Assembly (NCBI GenBank): GCA_050847315.1
Contig: CP193791.1
Length of the DNA stretch: 64,000 nucleotides
Direction: 5' to 3' (one strand)
Source of the DNA: Cedecea sp000277545
GTDB taxonomy: Bacteria; Pseudomonadota; Gammaproteobacteria; Enterobacterales; Enterobacteriaceae
This document shows, piece after piece, positions 1 to 8,194 of the stretch (position 1 is the first letter of the stretch; every line of letters begins with the position of its first letter). Position numbers and translations under genes: made by a program. The notes beneath the pieces were generated by a model. It made no database searches and was not told where the DNA came from. It worked only from the letters and a program-made list of their open reading frames with translations.

Positions 1-60
1 AATTTGTTGTCTTCCTATACGGAATCAACAAAAGCAGACTGGATTCACTCTGGAGAATTT

Positions 61-420
61 ATGCGCAAGTCAACAAAAGTAGCGGTATTAACAGCGGTAT
101 GGCTCGCGGGCGCGCTGCCCTCTCTGGCCTTTGCCTATTCAGGTGATAAGCAGCTAAAGGCGACGGCACCGGGCACGTCGGCACAGTCCTATGAACTGAA
201 AGAATTCTCCTCAGATTTCAAAATGTACAAGATCGGCGACATTGCGCCCGACATCTACCGGACCGAACCCTATAACATCAAAAGCTGGCAGCTTCGCCAT
301 CTCCCTGCGCCACAGGTCGGTAGCCACTGGACCTACATGGGCGGCAATTATGTCTTAATTACCGACGCCGAAGGAAAGATCCTTCAGGCAATGGCTGGCG
401 ATATATTTTATCAGCACTAA
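61..420 (+). CDS. RcnB-family periplasmic protein
   Basis: A 119-residue secreted protein. Residues 1-26 form a signal peptide with a positive start (MRKS) and cleavage near AFA-YS. The C-terminal half carries the RcnB-type pattern: 'DIAPDIYR' followed by a Trp-rich 'WQLRHLPAPQVGSHW' and 'GGNYVLIT'. RcnB in E. coli is a small periplasmic protein that modulates nickel and cobalt homeostasis. Related paralogues are common in enterobacteria and most are uncharacterised, so metal binding is inference. The ATG at 61 is chosen because GGAG lies just before it and the signal peptide begins there; the frame extends upstream without another good start. No rcnA or rcnR gene is visible nearby. Confidence 0.7.
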   Translation: MRKSTKVAVLTAVWLAGALPSLAFAYSGDKQLKATAPGTSAQSYELKEFSSDFKMYKIGDIAPDIYRTEPYNIKSWQLRHLPAPQVGSHWTYMGGNYVLITDAEGKILQAMAGDIFYQH

Positions 421-451
421 GGATAATCCAACCCTGAGGCTGGATATCCTT
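419..451 (+). terminator. Hairpin after RcnB-like gene
   Basis: An imperfect inverted repeat (AAGGATAATCCA and TGGATATCCTT) begins at the stop codon of the RcnB-like gene. No strong T-run follows, so it may be a weak bidirectional terminator between the convergent neighbours. Confidence 0.4.
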
Positions 452-465
452 AACAGCGAAAGGGT

Positions 466-723
466 TTAATTTAATAAATTTCTCAGGGGATCGATTTCAG
501 TATATTGATTGTCGATCTCCAGTAACCCCGCAATATCCAGTACCTGCCTGTACTCATCAGGGCTAATACGCACCTGATAATTTGCGATATGTCCACACAG
601 CGTTTCAAAAGCCAGTACATTTTCTGAGAAGTCGATATATTCCAGCGCGAAGTCAATGAGTGACGAATCGAGCCGGTTTTTAAGAGCCTCACCAAAGGTT
701 TTGATTTTTTCGTTGATATCCAT
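466..723 (-). CDS. Possible MafI-type immunity protein
   Basis: An 85-residue acidic protein without signal peptide or membrane segment. The central pattern (acidic helix 'LIDFALEYIDFSEN', then 'LAFETLCGHIANYQVRISPDEYRQVLDIAGLLEID') resembles the MafI-type immunity family, small cytoplasmic proteins that neutralise toxins of polymorphic secretion systems. The match is from memory of the family and is not certain. No toxin, Rhs, CdiA or Maf gene lies beside it, so it would be an orphan immunity gene. The ATG at 723 is preferred over a GTG at 732; neither has a good ribosome-binding site. Confidence 0.45.
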   Translation of the reverse strand: MDINEKIKTFGEALKNRLDSSLIDFALEYIDFSENVLAFETLCGHIANYQVRISPDEYRQVLDIAGLLEIDNQYTEIDPLRNLLN

Positions 724-871
724 ATTGACCACGTAAAGTTAATTGTTATTTGCGTGCCATCATTGGGAATGGGAAACGGCATCCTGCCGAAATACATCCC
801 TATGGATATCGGATTGCGGGGAAATTTCTTGAGGGGCGTGCGTAATACTTATTTCAGATAACGATCCGACA

Positions 872-1774
872 CTAACTTTTCGCCAACCATTTCGCGTAAT
901 GATCGGGCCATTTCACGGTCGGTGTGCCAGGTTTGCCCATGCCGAAACCGTGGCCGCCGCTGCTGTAGCGGTGCATTTCTACCGGCACATGCTGCTGCTC
1001 ACAGGCCGCGGCCATAATTAACGTATTCTGCGGGTCGGAAATTGGGTCGTCTTCGGCCTGGACCAGGAAAAACGGCGGCGAATGCGGGGTGACATAATTC
1101 TGCACGGACCAGGCGGCGTTCTCGGCTGATGAAGCATCTTTGCCGACCAGAATTTTATGCGTAGAGGTGTGCTCATAAGGTTTTTCCAGCGTAATGACCG
1201 GATAAATTAACGCCGCACGGTCGGCAAAGGCAGGTTTCTCGTCTAAACGATCCTGCTTTGGATACGAGCGGTAATCGGGTCGCGTGGCGGCCAGGCCAAG
1301 CAGATGCCCACCGGCGGAAAAGCCCAGCACGCTGACGTTATGTTCACGATCGCGCACGATTCTTAACGCGCGCTGCGCGTCCTGCAAGGCAACCAGATTG
1401 CCATCAGTCCATCCTTCCGACGGCAAACGGTAGCTCAGCACATACGCGGTATATCCCCGCGCCACCAGCCATTCCGCCGCGGGCCAGGCTTCTGACCCCA
1501 TTTCAATGCGCTTATAGCCCCCGCCCGCCGCCACCAGCACGGCCTGGCCATTAGGTGATTCGGGTTCAATCACGGTCAGAATCGGGAGCGCAATATTGCT
1601 CTGCGCCCCGCGCGCCGACGTCTGAATACTCCCTGTCGGCCCACCACCGCCCGGTGGCGTGCCTTTCCACAGCGGAATAGCCGAACGCTTCACGCCTGAT
1701 GCAGCAAACGAGACGCCCGCTTTAGCCGCGAGCAATCCGGCGGTAACACAGGTAATAAAATGGCGACGATCCAT
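872..1774 (-). CDS. Exported alpha/beta hydrolase (acetyl-esterase-like)
   Basis: A 300-residue protein with a twin-arginine-like export signal (MDRRHFITCVTAGLLAA, cleavage near SFA-AS). The hydrolase fold is marked by an oxyanion 'GGGY' segment around residue 85, the nucleophile elbow 'GFSAGGH' near residue 160, an acid in 'AEDDPIS' and the catalytic His in 'SGGHGFG' near residue 275. This is the layout of BD-FAE/acetyl-xylan-esterase-like enzymes, so it probably removes acyl groups from a carbohydrate or small ester in the periplasm. The substrate is unknown. AGGAG lies 7 bases before the ATG at 1774. It stands alone. Confidence 0.75.
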   Translation of the reverse strand: MDRRHFITCVTAGLLAAKAGVSFAASGVKRSAIPLWKGTPPGGGGPTGSIQTSARGAQSNIALPILTVIEPESPNGQAVLVAAGGGYKRIEMGSEAWPAAEWLVARGYTAYVLSYRLPSEGWTDGNLVALQDAQRALRIVRDREHNVSVLGFSAGGHLLGLAATRPDYRSYPKQDRLDEKPAFADRAALIYPVITLEKPYEHTSTHKILVGKDASSAENAAWSVQNYVTPHSPPFFLVQAEDDPISDPQNTLIMAAACEQQHVPVEMHRYSSGGHGFGMGKPGTPTVKWPDHYAKWLAKS

Positions 1775-1955
1775 AGTAAACTCCTGACAATACAGGTTAA
1801 TCACTATGCCAAAAGAGTGTGTCTAAAGTCATATTCTAAACCAGCAATACGTAACCAGCCGTTTCGCTTGAGTTAATTATGGAGAAAAACCGCCTGGTGG
1901 AAATCATTCTGTCCACTTTACGCATCGCAAAATAACAATCAATTCATCATACAAT

Positions 1956-2004
1956 TTGATTTTGATTAATGAATCCTGCCGCGTATCGGCCTTAAATAGG
2001 CTCC
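1956..2004 (+). promoter_or_regulatory. FNR-type anaerobic promoter of ydfZ
   Basis: TTGAT-TTTG-ATTAA at 1956-1969 differs from the FNR consensus (TTGAT-N4-ATCAA) at one base. A -10-like TAAATA sits at 1993-1998. A start near 2004 would put the FNR centre at about -41.5, a class II arrangement. E. coli ydfZ is known to be FNR-activated, which supports the reading. Confidence 0.65.
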
Positions 2005-2041
2005 GGTCAAACTGTTTCATTCGTTAAGAGGAGTGCTCAAC

Positions 2042-2248
2042 ATGATGATGACCTGGGACCGCAACAGGAATGCCATTACCACCGGCAGCCGCGTTTTGAT
2101 TAACGGCACAGGCAAAACCGGGCTAATTAAAGCCATTCACGGTGAAGGTAAAAATGCCGAGCAAATTCGCCGCAGCAAATGCGTGGAAGTGGAAGGTTGT
2201 GAAGGGCAATTTGAACCGACGGAATTATTCCGCCTGGGCCTACACTGA
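2042..2248 (+). CDS. ydfZ: YdfZ, putative selenium-binding protein
   Basis: A 68-residue protein strongly resembling E. coli YdfZ (67 residues): 'DRNRNAITTGSRV' near the start, 'AEQIRRSK' and 'VEVEGCEGQFEP' further on, ending 'RLGLH'. The single Cys at about residue 55 is the only thiol and is the expected selenium-carrying residue. Three ATG codons run in a row (2042, 2045, 2048). TAAGAGGAG at 2025-2033 favours one of the first two; the 2045 start would match the E. coli length. Expression is probably anaerobic through the FNR box upstream. Confidence 0.88.
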   Translation: MMMTWDRNRNAITTGSRVLINGTGKTGLIKAIHGEGKNAEQIRRSKCVEVEGCEGQFEPTELFRLGLH

Positions 2249-2257
2249 TGGCTAAAA

Positions 2258-2282
2258 GTTACCCGGCCTGCCGCCGGGTAAC
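2258..2282 (+). terminator. Hairpin between ydfZ and convergent gene
   Basis: A 10-bp perfect stem (GTTACCCGGC / GCCGGGTAAC, 5-base loop) lies between the stop codons of ydfZ and the convergent gene. The T-run is poor on both strands. Confidence 0.6.
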
Positions 2283-2287
2283 GGATG

Positions 2288-2578
2288 CTATTTACGCAGT
2301 GCCCTGACCTGCGAAAAACCGTGCTCAAACACGCTGTCAGCGGCACAGATGATCACGATAACGTCGCCACCGGATGCGTCCTCCAGCAAACGCGCCAGCT
2401 CGGCGTCCAGCTCCCGGTTCATTTTCGGCATCGCCAGGTGCATTTCCCCCGGATAATCCTCATCCTCGTCAGGCGGCATGTCTTCGATGCGGCTGCCCTT
2501 CACCACATAAATCAGCAGATCATTGTCGTTATGGGTGAGCTCTAGTCTCAAATATTTGCCAACCGGATGTTTAGCCAT
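2288..2578 (-). CDS. Small acidic protein of unknown function
   Basis: A 96-residue protein I do not recognise. It begins MAKHPVGKYLRLELTHNDND, has a strongly acidic middle (PPDEDEDYPGE) and a hydrophobic strand 'GDVIVIICAADSVF'. There is no signal peptide or clear membrane helix, so it is probably cytosolic. It is divergent from tam, with 66 bases between the starts. Codon use looks native, so it is likely a conserved enterobacterial gene. Confidence 0.6.
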   Translation of the reverse strand: MAKHPVGKYLRLELTHNDNDLLIYVVKGSRIEDMPPDEDEDYPGEMHLAMPKMNRELDAELARLLEDASGGDVIVIICAADSVFEHGFSQVRALRK

Positions 2579-2644
2579 GCGTTACCTTCAATAGCGTATA
2601 AAATAATTTGTCGGCAATGTTAGCAAAGCAACGAGGATAAAACG

Positions 2645-3403
2645 ATGCAGGACTGGAACCCCGCGCTCTATTTGCAGTTTGAAGCTGAACGTACCCGCCC
2701 GGCCGCTGAGTTGGTTGCCCGAATTAACCACCCTGGCGCAAACACCTTTACCGATTTGGGCTGCGGCCCCGGCAACTCCACGGCGCTGCTGCGTAATCTG
2801 GCGCCAGAAGCTTCGATTACCGGGCTGGATAACTCTCCCGCGATGCTCGCCAAAGCCGGTGCCGCACTGCCAGACTGCCGCTTTGAAGAGGCGGATATCT
2901 CCACCTGGCAGCCCGCCGTGAAACAGGATGTGATTTTCGCCAACGCTTCGCTGCAGTGGATAGCCAACCATAAGCAGGTCTTCCCACACCTGGCGGCACA
3001 GCTGGCAGACGGCGGCGTGCTGGCGGTGCAAATGCCCGATAACTGGCAGGAGCCCACGCATACATTAATGCGCCAGGTTGCCGACGAACTGGGGATCTCG
3101 CGCTCGAGCCGCGAAGCCTTGCTAACGGCTCAGGAATATTACGATCTGCTGGCCGAAAGCGGCTGCACGGTGGATATCTGGCGCACGACGTATTTCCACG
3201 TTATGCCTTCTGCCCGCGCCATCATTGAATGGTTAAGCTCGACGGGCCTGCGCCCTTACCTGCACGGGCTGGACGCCATGCAGCAGGAAGCGTTTCTTGA
3301 GCGCTATCACCAGTTGCTGCAGCGCGCCTACCGCAAGCAGCATGACGGCAACGTGCTGATGCCGTTCCCCCGCCTGTTTATTGTGGCGCGGAAAACGGCC
3401 TAG
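2645..3403 (+). CDS. tam: Trans-aconitate 2-methyltransferase
   Basis: Cytosolic class I SAM methyltransferase that esterifies trans-aconitate, an inhibitory by-product of the citric acid cycle. The length (252 residues) equals that of E. coli Tam. It begins MQDWNPALYLQFEAERTRPAAEL; SAM-binding motif I is 'FTDLGCGPGNST' near residue 40, followed by 'GLDNSPAML' and 'ANASLQWI'. GAGGA precedes the ATG. Its TAG stop overlaps the stop of the convergent AraC gene (3400-3403), so the two transcripts must overlap at their 3' ends. Confidence 0.92.
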   Translation: MQDWNPALYLQFEAERTRPAAELVARINHPGANTFTDLGCGPGNSTALLRNLAPEASITGLDNSPAMLAKAGAALPDCRFEEADISTWQPAVKQDVIFANASLQWIANHKQVFPHLAAQLADGGVLAVQMPDNWQEPTHTLMRQVADELGISRSSREALLTAQEYYDLLAESGCTVDIWRTTYFHVMPSARAIIEWLSSTGLRPYLHGLDAMQQEAFLERYHQLLQRAYRKQHDGNVLMPFPRLFIVARKTA

Positions 3404-4329
3404 AATGAAGTGCCCTGTTGACGCAGGGCATCAATGTCCTGCAGCGGCGACGCGCCAAATGCCCGGCGATACTCACGGTTAAACTGGGAGGGGGAATCAT
3501 AGCCCACCTTCCAGGCGACGCTTGCTACATCGCCTTCGCAGCTCAATAAACGCCGGCGGGCCTCCAGCAGGCGAAGCTGTTTTTGGTACTGCAGTGGGCT
3601 CATGATCGTCAGAGCTTTGAAGCGGTGATGCAGGCTGGAAGCGCTCATGCCGACGCGCTTCGCCAGCTCATCAATGACCAGCGGCTCGGCATAATTCTGT
3701 TTGATCCAGTTAATGGCTTCCCCCACGCCTTTGCCCTGCGCCCAGCCCAGCGCCTGTTTCCAGAATGAAGCCCCGGCGGGAGCGATGACCAGCCGGTAGA
3801 GAATTTCTTGCTTGATGAGCGGCGCGAGGGCATGCAGATGCTGCGGGCTGTCCAGCAGTGTGACCAGGCGCAGAAAAGCGCCCTGGAGCTCTTCTTCCGC
3901 GGCGGCGACCCAGGCCCCGGTTTTCTCCCCGTTGCCGTCCGGCAGCACCACGTTCATGTTCATGATCAGGTCGGCAATTTCTTTCCCGTCAAGGTCGATG
4001 CGCACGCCGTAGTAAGGCTCGGCTTCGCTGGCGCGAGTCACCTGCCCGGACACCGGCATATCCACGGCTGCCAGCGAATAGCTGCCGGGACCGTACTCCG
4101 TGACGTTGTCACCGATAAGCATTTTTTTGCTGCCCTGCAGCACCATGCACATGGACGGAGAAAGCATCCCGCGATTGAGCAGCGTCGGCTGTTCGATGCG
4201 AATAAAGCTGAGCCACGGCAGCGCGCAGCTCAGCTCCTTCACCCCGCCGCCGCCCGCCGGGTAACGACGGGCGACACGCTGGTGCAGTTCGTCAATAATG
4301 CGGCCCGAAGGCTGCTCGGTTGGTTGCAT
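3400..4329 (-). CDS. AraC-family regulator with AraC-type N-domain
   Basis: A 309-residue transcription factor. Residues about 15-170 form the N-terminal effector/cupin domain ('MLSPSMCMVLQGSKKMLIG', 'YGPGSYSLAAVDMPV'). Residues about 205-305 hold the two helix-turn-helix motifs ('VIDELAKRVGMSASSLHHRFKAL' and 'VASVAWKVGYDSPSQFNREYRRAFG'). The start at 4329 is one base after the stop of the aldehyde dehydrogenase gene on the same strand, so the pair is almost certainly co-transcribed. The regulator probably controls that gene, perhaps through the palindrome at 5776-5794. Confidence 0.85.
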   Translation of the reverse strand: MQPTEQPSGRIIDELHQRVARRYPAGGGGVKELSCALPWLSFIRIEQPTLLNRGMLSPSMCMVLQGSKKMLIGDNVTEYGPGSYSLAAVDMPVSGQVTRASEAEPYYGVRIDLDGKEIADLIMNMNVVLPDGNGEKTGAWVAAAEEELQGAFLRLVTLLDSPQHLHALAPLIKQEILYRLVIAPAGASFWKQALGWAQGKGVGEAINWIKQNYAEPLVIDELAKRVGMSASSLHHRFKALTIMSPLQYQKQLRLLEARRRLLSCEGDVASVAWKVGYDSPSQFNREYRRAFGASPLQDIDALRQQGTSF

Positions 4330-4330
4330 A

Positions 4331-5749
4331 TTACTGCCCCATGATGGCTTTGGGTTCAAGATACGCTTCCAGCCCGTAAGTGCCAAATTCGCGGCCAAGA
4401 CCGGACTGTTTAAAACCGCCGAACGGCGCGAGCGGTTCGTCATAAACGCCGTTGACGAACACGCGCCCCGCGATAAGCTGCCGGGCAACGGCCGCCGTGC
4501 GCACAGTATCTTTCCCGCTAACGTAGGCCTGCAGGCCATAAACCGTATCATTGGCGATCTGCACAGCTTCGGCGTCATCGCGGTAGGTAATCACCGACAG
4601 CACCGGGCCAAAAATTTCCTGTTGGGCGATGGTCATGTCGTTGCGAACGTTCACAAACACCGTCGGTTTCACAAAGTAACCGCTGGCCAGCCCCTCGGGA
4701 CGCCCTTCTCCGCCGCAAAGCAGCTCCGCCCCTTCGGCAATCCCGCTACGAATATACTCCTGCACGCGCTGGTACTGCCGGGCGGTCACGGCGGCCCCGA
4801 TGTTGGTTTTCGGATCCCGCGGGTTGCCTGGTACCAGAATAGCCAGATGTTTGAGAATTTGCGCTTTGACCTCGGCCAGCCTGCTTTCTGGCACCAGCAG
4901 GCGAGTCCCTGCGATACAGGCCTGGCCGCTGTTCCAGCTCATGACCTGCAGCGCCAGCGGAATAGCGGTATCGAGATCGGCATCGTCCAGCAGCACGTTG
5001 GCAGACTTGCCGCCCAGTTCAAGGGTGACGCGCTTCATGGTTGCCGCCCCGTCACGGGCAATCGTTTTGCCCACCGCCGTTGAGCCAGTGAACGAGATTT
5101 TAGCCACGTCCGGGTGGCGCGTGATTTCCGCCCCAACCACATTGCCCAGGCCGGTGACGATATTAATCACGCCGTCGGGCAGCCCGGCGGCATGCAGGCA
5201 TTCCGTGATGATCTCCGTTTGACGGGCGCTGAGCTCGCTGGGCTTGATAACCGCTGTGCTGCCGGAGGCAATCACCATCGACAGTTTGCCCGCGATAAAG
5301 CCGTAGTTAGCGTTCCAGGGGGTAATGAGCCCCACCACGCCCAGCGGCTCCATGACCACTTTCGCCATCCCCGCCAGAGATTCAAAAGAGTAGTCTTTCA
5401 GCAGATCGATTGCCTGGAGGAAGCTGTTGTACGAGCGAGCCACGGTGCTTTGGGCAAAAGCTATCGGGCAGCCGTATTCATCCACCATAGTTTCCACCAG
5501 CTCGTCTTCACGCGCTTTCACGGCGTCGTGCAGCAGCTGCAGCCAAATCATTCTTTGTTCGCGGCTGGAAAGGCGCATTTGCGGAAATGCGGCTTTTGCC
5601 GCAGCAATGGCGAGGCGGGTGTCTTCTTCGTCTGCCAGGCGAACCTGAGCGACAGGTTGTTCGCTGACGGGATGAATTAAGGTCAGCACCTCAGCGCCGT
5701 GGGGCGTGACGTGCTGACCGTTAATATAGAGGGTGTCGATGGTTTTCAT
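4331..5749 (-). CDS. NAD(P)-dependent aldehyde dehydrogenase
   Basis: A 472-residue aldehyde dehydrogenase of the typical family length. The cofactor region has 'TPWNANYGF' and 'FTGSTAVGKTI'; the general-base Glu lies in 'LELGGKSANV'; the nucleophile Cys278 lies in 'NSGQACIAGTRLL'; the C-terminal 'FGGFKQSGLGREFG' is typical. It oxidises an aldehyde to an acid in the cytosol, but the substrate cannot be told from sequence. GGAG precedes the ATG. It forms a two-gene unit with the AraC regulator downstream. Confidence 0.85.
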   Translation of the reverse strand: MKTIDTLYINGQHVTPHGAEVLTLIHPVSEQPVAQVRLADEEDTRLAIAAAKAAFPQMRLSSREQRMIWLQLLHDAVKAREDELVETMVDEYGCPIAFAQSTVARSYNSFLQAIDLLKDYSFESLAGMAKVVMEPLGVVGLITPWNANYGFIAGKLSMVIASGSTAVIKPSELSARQTEIITECLHAAGLPDGVINIVTGLGNVVGAEITRHPDVAKISFTGSTAVGKTIARDGAATMKRVTLELGGKSANVLLDDADLDTAIPLALQVMSWNSGQACIAGTRLLVPESRLAEVKAQILKHLAILVPGNPRDPKTNIGAAVTARQYQRVQEYIRSGIAEGAELLCGGEGRPEGLASGYFVKPTVFVNVRNDMTIAQQEIFGPVLSVITYRDDAEAVQIANDTVYGLQAYVSGKDTVRTAAVARQLIAGRVFVNGVYDEPLAPFGGFKQSGLGREFGTYGLEAYLEPKAIMGQ

Positions 5750-5775
5750 TTATTGCGCTCCAGGGGGTTGTGTCT

Positions 5776-5794
5776 GACGACTTAAAGTGTCGTC
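5776..5794 (-). promoter_or_regulatory. Palindrome upstream of the aldehyde dehydrogenase gene
   Basis: GACGAC-TTAAAGT-GTCGTC is a perfect 6-bp dyad about 27 bases upstream of the aldehyde dehydrogenase start. It is a candidate operator for the co-transcribed AraC regulator. It could instead be a chance dyad. Confidence 0.35.
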
Positions 5795-5851
5795 GAACGC
5801 GGCCGTTTTCCTGTAGCGCAATCCTGTTTGATGCTTGCACAATCCTGCAAA

Positions 5852-6307
5852 TCAGGACTGCTTTTTCATCTCTCTGCTGGCCACGCTCTGAAAGCGTCTG
5901 GCGCGCAGCCAGTCGTAGCACCAGTTATAAGCCACGGTGTACGGCAGGAAGAACAGGAAGAAACCAATCTCTACCATCAGCGCCTGCAGCAGCGTGACAT
6001 TCAGCATCCAGGCGGCAAGCGGCAGGCCAATCAGAATAAAGCCCCCTTCGAAGCCCAGCGCGTGCGCAACGCGCAAGCCCATACCACGCTTGAGTGACGG
6101 CGGGTAAAATTTATCAAACCCGGCGTTGTAAATAATGTTCCAGACCATCGCGACGGTGGACAGCATGATAGCCAGCGCACCCATCTGGAAAAGCGGTTTG
6201 TTCATTAGCCAGGCGGCGGTTGGCGCACAGATACCGATGGCGATAGCCTCGAAGCCGACGGCATGCACAATGCGCTCAGACAGGCTTCTGTTGTTTTGCG
6301 ATTTCAT
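5852..6307 (-). CDS. PACE-family multidrug/biocide efflux transporter
   Basis: A 151-residue inner-membrane protein with four predicted helices made of two tandem BTP repeats, each opening with the family signature: 'ERIVHAVGFEAIAIG' (residues 11-25) and 'LRVAHALGFEGGFIL' (near residue 79). PACE pumps such as AceI export chlorhexidine and related compounds, and natural substrates may be short diamines. Glu20 corresponds to the essential membrane Glu of AceI. It is divergent from a LysR regulator, the same layout as aceI/aceR-type pairs. Confidence 0.88.
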   Translation of the reverse strand: MKSQNNRSLSERIVHAVGFEAIAIGICAPTAAWLMNKPLFQMGALAIMLSTVAMVWNIIYNAGFDKFYPPSLKRGMGLRVAHALGFEGGFILIGLPLAAWMLNVTLLQALMVEIGFFLFFLPYTVAYNWCYDWLRARRFQSVASREMKKQS

Positions 6308-6395
6308 TTTGATGACTCCTTTTTCACAAGGTCGCCATTATCATCGCAATTATTGATATAATATAGCTAACAGCCATCGATAAAAGCGATAGTTT

Positions 6396-7259
6396 ATGCG
6401 TTACTCCCCGGAATCACTGGAAGCCTTTTTACAGGCCGTTGAAACGGGTTCTTTTTCCGCCGCCGCACGCAAGCTGAAAAAGAGCCAGTCCACCATCAGC
6501 AGCGCTATTGCCAACCTGGAAGCTGACCTTGGCGTGACGCTGTTCGATCGCCACGCCAGGCAGCCCACGCTTACCCCGCACGGGCAGCGCGTTTTGCCCT
6601 ATGTACAGGCTATTTTTGCCGCCAGCGAGCGGCTGGATGAAGTTTCCGTCAGGCTGGCGGACAACGTCGAGCCGCGCCTGACGTTTGTGCTTTCCGACAT
6701 GTGGCAAACCGCCCACCACGAATCCATCCTGCAGCAGTTTTCCGAGCGTTACCCGGACATCGAATTTGAATGCATTATTGCTGAGGATGAAGACGTGATT
6801 GATAGTCTGCAGATTGGCCGCGCCCACGTCGGCGTCCTGCGGGTTCAGGAGAGTTACCCGCCGGATATCACCGTTGCCCGCCTTCAAGTTGGTGCAGAAA
6901 TGACCATTTTTATTCATCGCGATCACCCGCTGGCGAAGCAGACAGAGGTGCGGATGGATGAGCTACATACCGTGCGGCAACTGGTGCTTAAAACCTTTGT
7001 GCGCCCCGGTAAGGTCGCCGCACGCGGCCCTATCTGGTCGTCCCCATCTTTACTGCTGCTGCTTGAGATGGCGGAACAGGGTTTTGGCTGGGGAATTTTG
7101 CCGAGCTGGCTGGTTAACCAGTTTGGGCACGGCGTGCTTAAGCCGCTGAAGGTGGAAGGCTGGCCGCAAAATCTTGAGGTGGATGTCGCCTGGTCGAACA
7201 AAACGCCGCCCGGCCCGGCTGGCCGCTGGTTGATCGACCGACTACGCGAGCGGCGGTAA
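6396..7259 (+). CDS. LysR-family regulator, divergent from PACE pump
   Basis: A 287-residue LysR-type regulator. The N-terminal winged helix-turn-helix is at residues about 4-62 ('LEAFLQAVETGSFSAAARKLKKSQSTISSAIANLEADLGVTLFDR'), followed by a periplasmic-binding-like effector domain. It faces the PACE transporter with about 88 bases between the starts and is its likely regulator. A short dyad ATCG-ATAAAAG-CGAT just before its start is a possible binding site. Confidence 0.85.
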   Translation: MRYSPESLEAFLQAVETGSFSAAARKLKKSQSTISSAIANLEADLGVTLFDRHARQPTLTPHGQRVLPYVQAIFAASERLDEVSVRLADNVEPRLTFVLSDMWQTAHHESILQQFSERYPDIEFECIIAEDEDVIDSLQIGRAHVGVLRVQESYPPDITVARLQVGAEMTIFIHRDHPLAKQTEVRMDELHTVRQLVLKTFVRPGKVAARGPIWSSPSLLLLLEMAEQGFGWGILPSWLVNQFGHGVLKPLKVEGWPQNLEVDVAWSNKTPPGPAGRWLIDRLRERR

Positions 7260-7338
7260 TAACTCGGCACACACTTGCGGTTGTCACCCGCACGGCTTTC
7301 AGGTTAAAAAACGTTATTCCACCAACAGGATCCCGTAA

Positions 7339-7962
7339 ATGAGCGTTATCACTCCCCTTTTTGCTATTACCGCCACCATCGCGCTGGGCGCCATGAGCCC
7401 CGGCCCAAGCTTTGTTTATGTCGCTCAAAATGCCGTAGCGCGTTCACGCGCGCATGGGCTGGTGACCGCGCTGGGAACCGGCGTCGGGGCGGCGGCATTT
7501 TCGCTGATGGCGCTGCTGGGTTTACAGGCTTTTCTGCTGGCGGTGCCGGTGGCCTATACCGGGATCAAGATAGCCGGCGGGCTTTATCTGCTGTGGCTGG
7601 CTTATAAGATAATCAAACACTCTCGCGAGCCGCTGCACGTGGGCGCCGTGGGAAAAAGCGATAAAAGCATGATAGCTACCTTCCGTGACGGGCTGTTCAC
7701 CCAGTTGAGCAACCCGAAAACCGCCGTCGTGTTTGCCAGTATTTTTACCGCGCTGCTGCCGCGCGAGATCCCGGCATTCTACTACGTCGTGCTGCCGGTG
7801 CTGTGCTTTGTGATTGATGCGGGATGGTATTCAATTGTCACGCTGGTGCTCTCTTCCGAGAAACCGCGCAATGCCTACCTGCGTTTTAAAACTGTGATTG
7901 ACCGCTTAGCGGGCGGCGTGATGGGGATTTTGGGGCTGAAGCTGATTTTCTTCTCACGCTAA
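7339..7962 (+). CDS. LysE/RhtB-family exporter
   Basis: A 207-residue inner-membrane protein of usual family length with about six hydrophobic segments. The LysE signature 'GAMSPGPSFVYVAQNAVARSRAHGLVTALGTGVGA' lies at residues about 17-52. These proteins export amino acids or related metabolites using the proton gradient. The substrate is not predictable. It follows the LysR gene by 79 bases on the same strand but probably has its own promoter. Confidence 0.85.
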   Translation: MSVITPLFAITATIALGAMSPGPSFVYVAQNAVARSRAHGLVTALGTGVGAAAFSLMALLGLQAFLLAVPVAYTGIKIAGGLYLLWLAYKIIKHSREPLHVGAVGKSDKSMIATFRDGLFTQLSNPKTAVVFASIFTALLPREIPAFYYVVLPVLCFVIDAGWYSIVTLVLSSEKPRNAYLRFKTVIDRLAGGVMGILGLKLIFFSR

Positions 7963-7972
7963 AAAACAGAAA

Positions 7973-7990
7973 GCCACCGCAAGCGGTGGC
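7973..7990 (-). terminator. Intrinsic terminator of the 8.0-8.2 kb gene
   Basis: Stem GCCACCGC / GCGGTGGC with a two-base loop. On the minus strand it is followed by TTTCTGTTTTTT, so it terminates the leftward small gene. It may also stop the convergent LysE transcript. Confidence 0.75.
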
Positions 7991-8005
7991 TCAGACAGAG
8001 TGGGA

Positions 8006-8194
8006 TCAGTGAATCCCCAACCGGTGCGCATGGAAAATCTCTTCACGCAGTTCGAGGTGGGTTAAACCCAGCAGATCGGCAAACTCCAGCTTGAGCTGCT
8101 GCAGGCGGATCAGGAATTGCGCGGGGGTTAACTGCTCTTGTTCACGACGAAGGAATTCAAACGCTAAGGTGGTTGGGGTTATCTCGGTGTCCAT
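8006..8194 (-). CDS. Small conserved-type protein, unknown function
   Basis: A 62-residue protein I cannot name. It is helical and acidic, with 'RREQEQLTPAQFLIRLQQLKLEFADLL' and an ending 'REEIFHAHRLGIH'. It lacks a signal peptide. AGAGGA precedes the ATG and an intrinsic terminator follows, which together support a real gene. It is convergent with the LysE exporter and divergent from the thioesterase. Confidence 0.65.
   Translation of the reverse strand: MDTEITPTTLAFEFLRREQEQLTPAQFLIRLQQLKLEFADLLGLTHLELREEIFHAHRLGIH

Noticed and set aside
4298..5083. Open frame antisense to the aldehyde dehydrogenase gene
   Set aside because: It mirrors the dehydrogenase codons and lacks a ribosome-binding site or family pattern.
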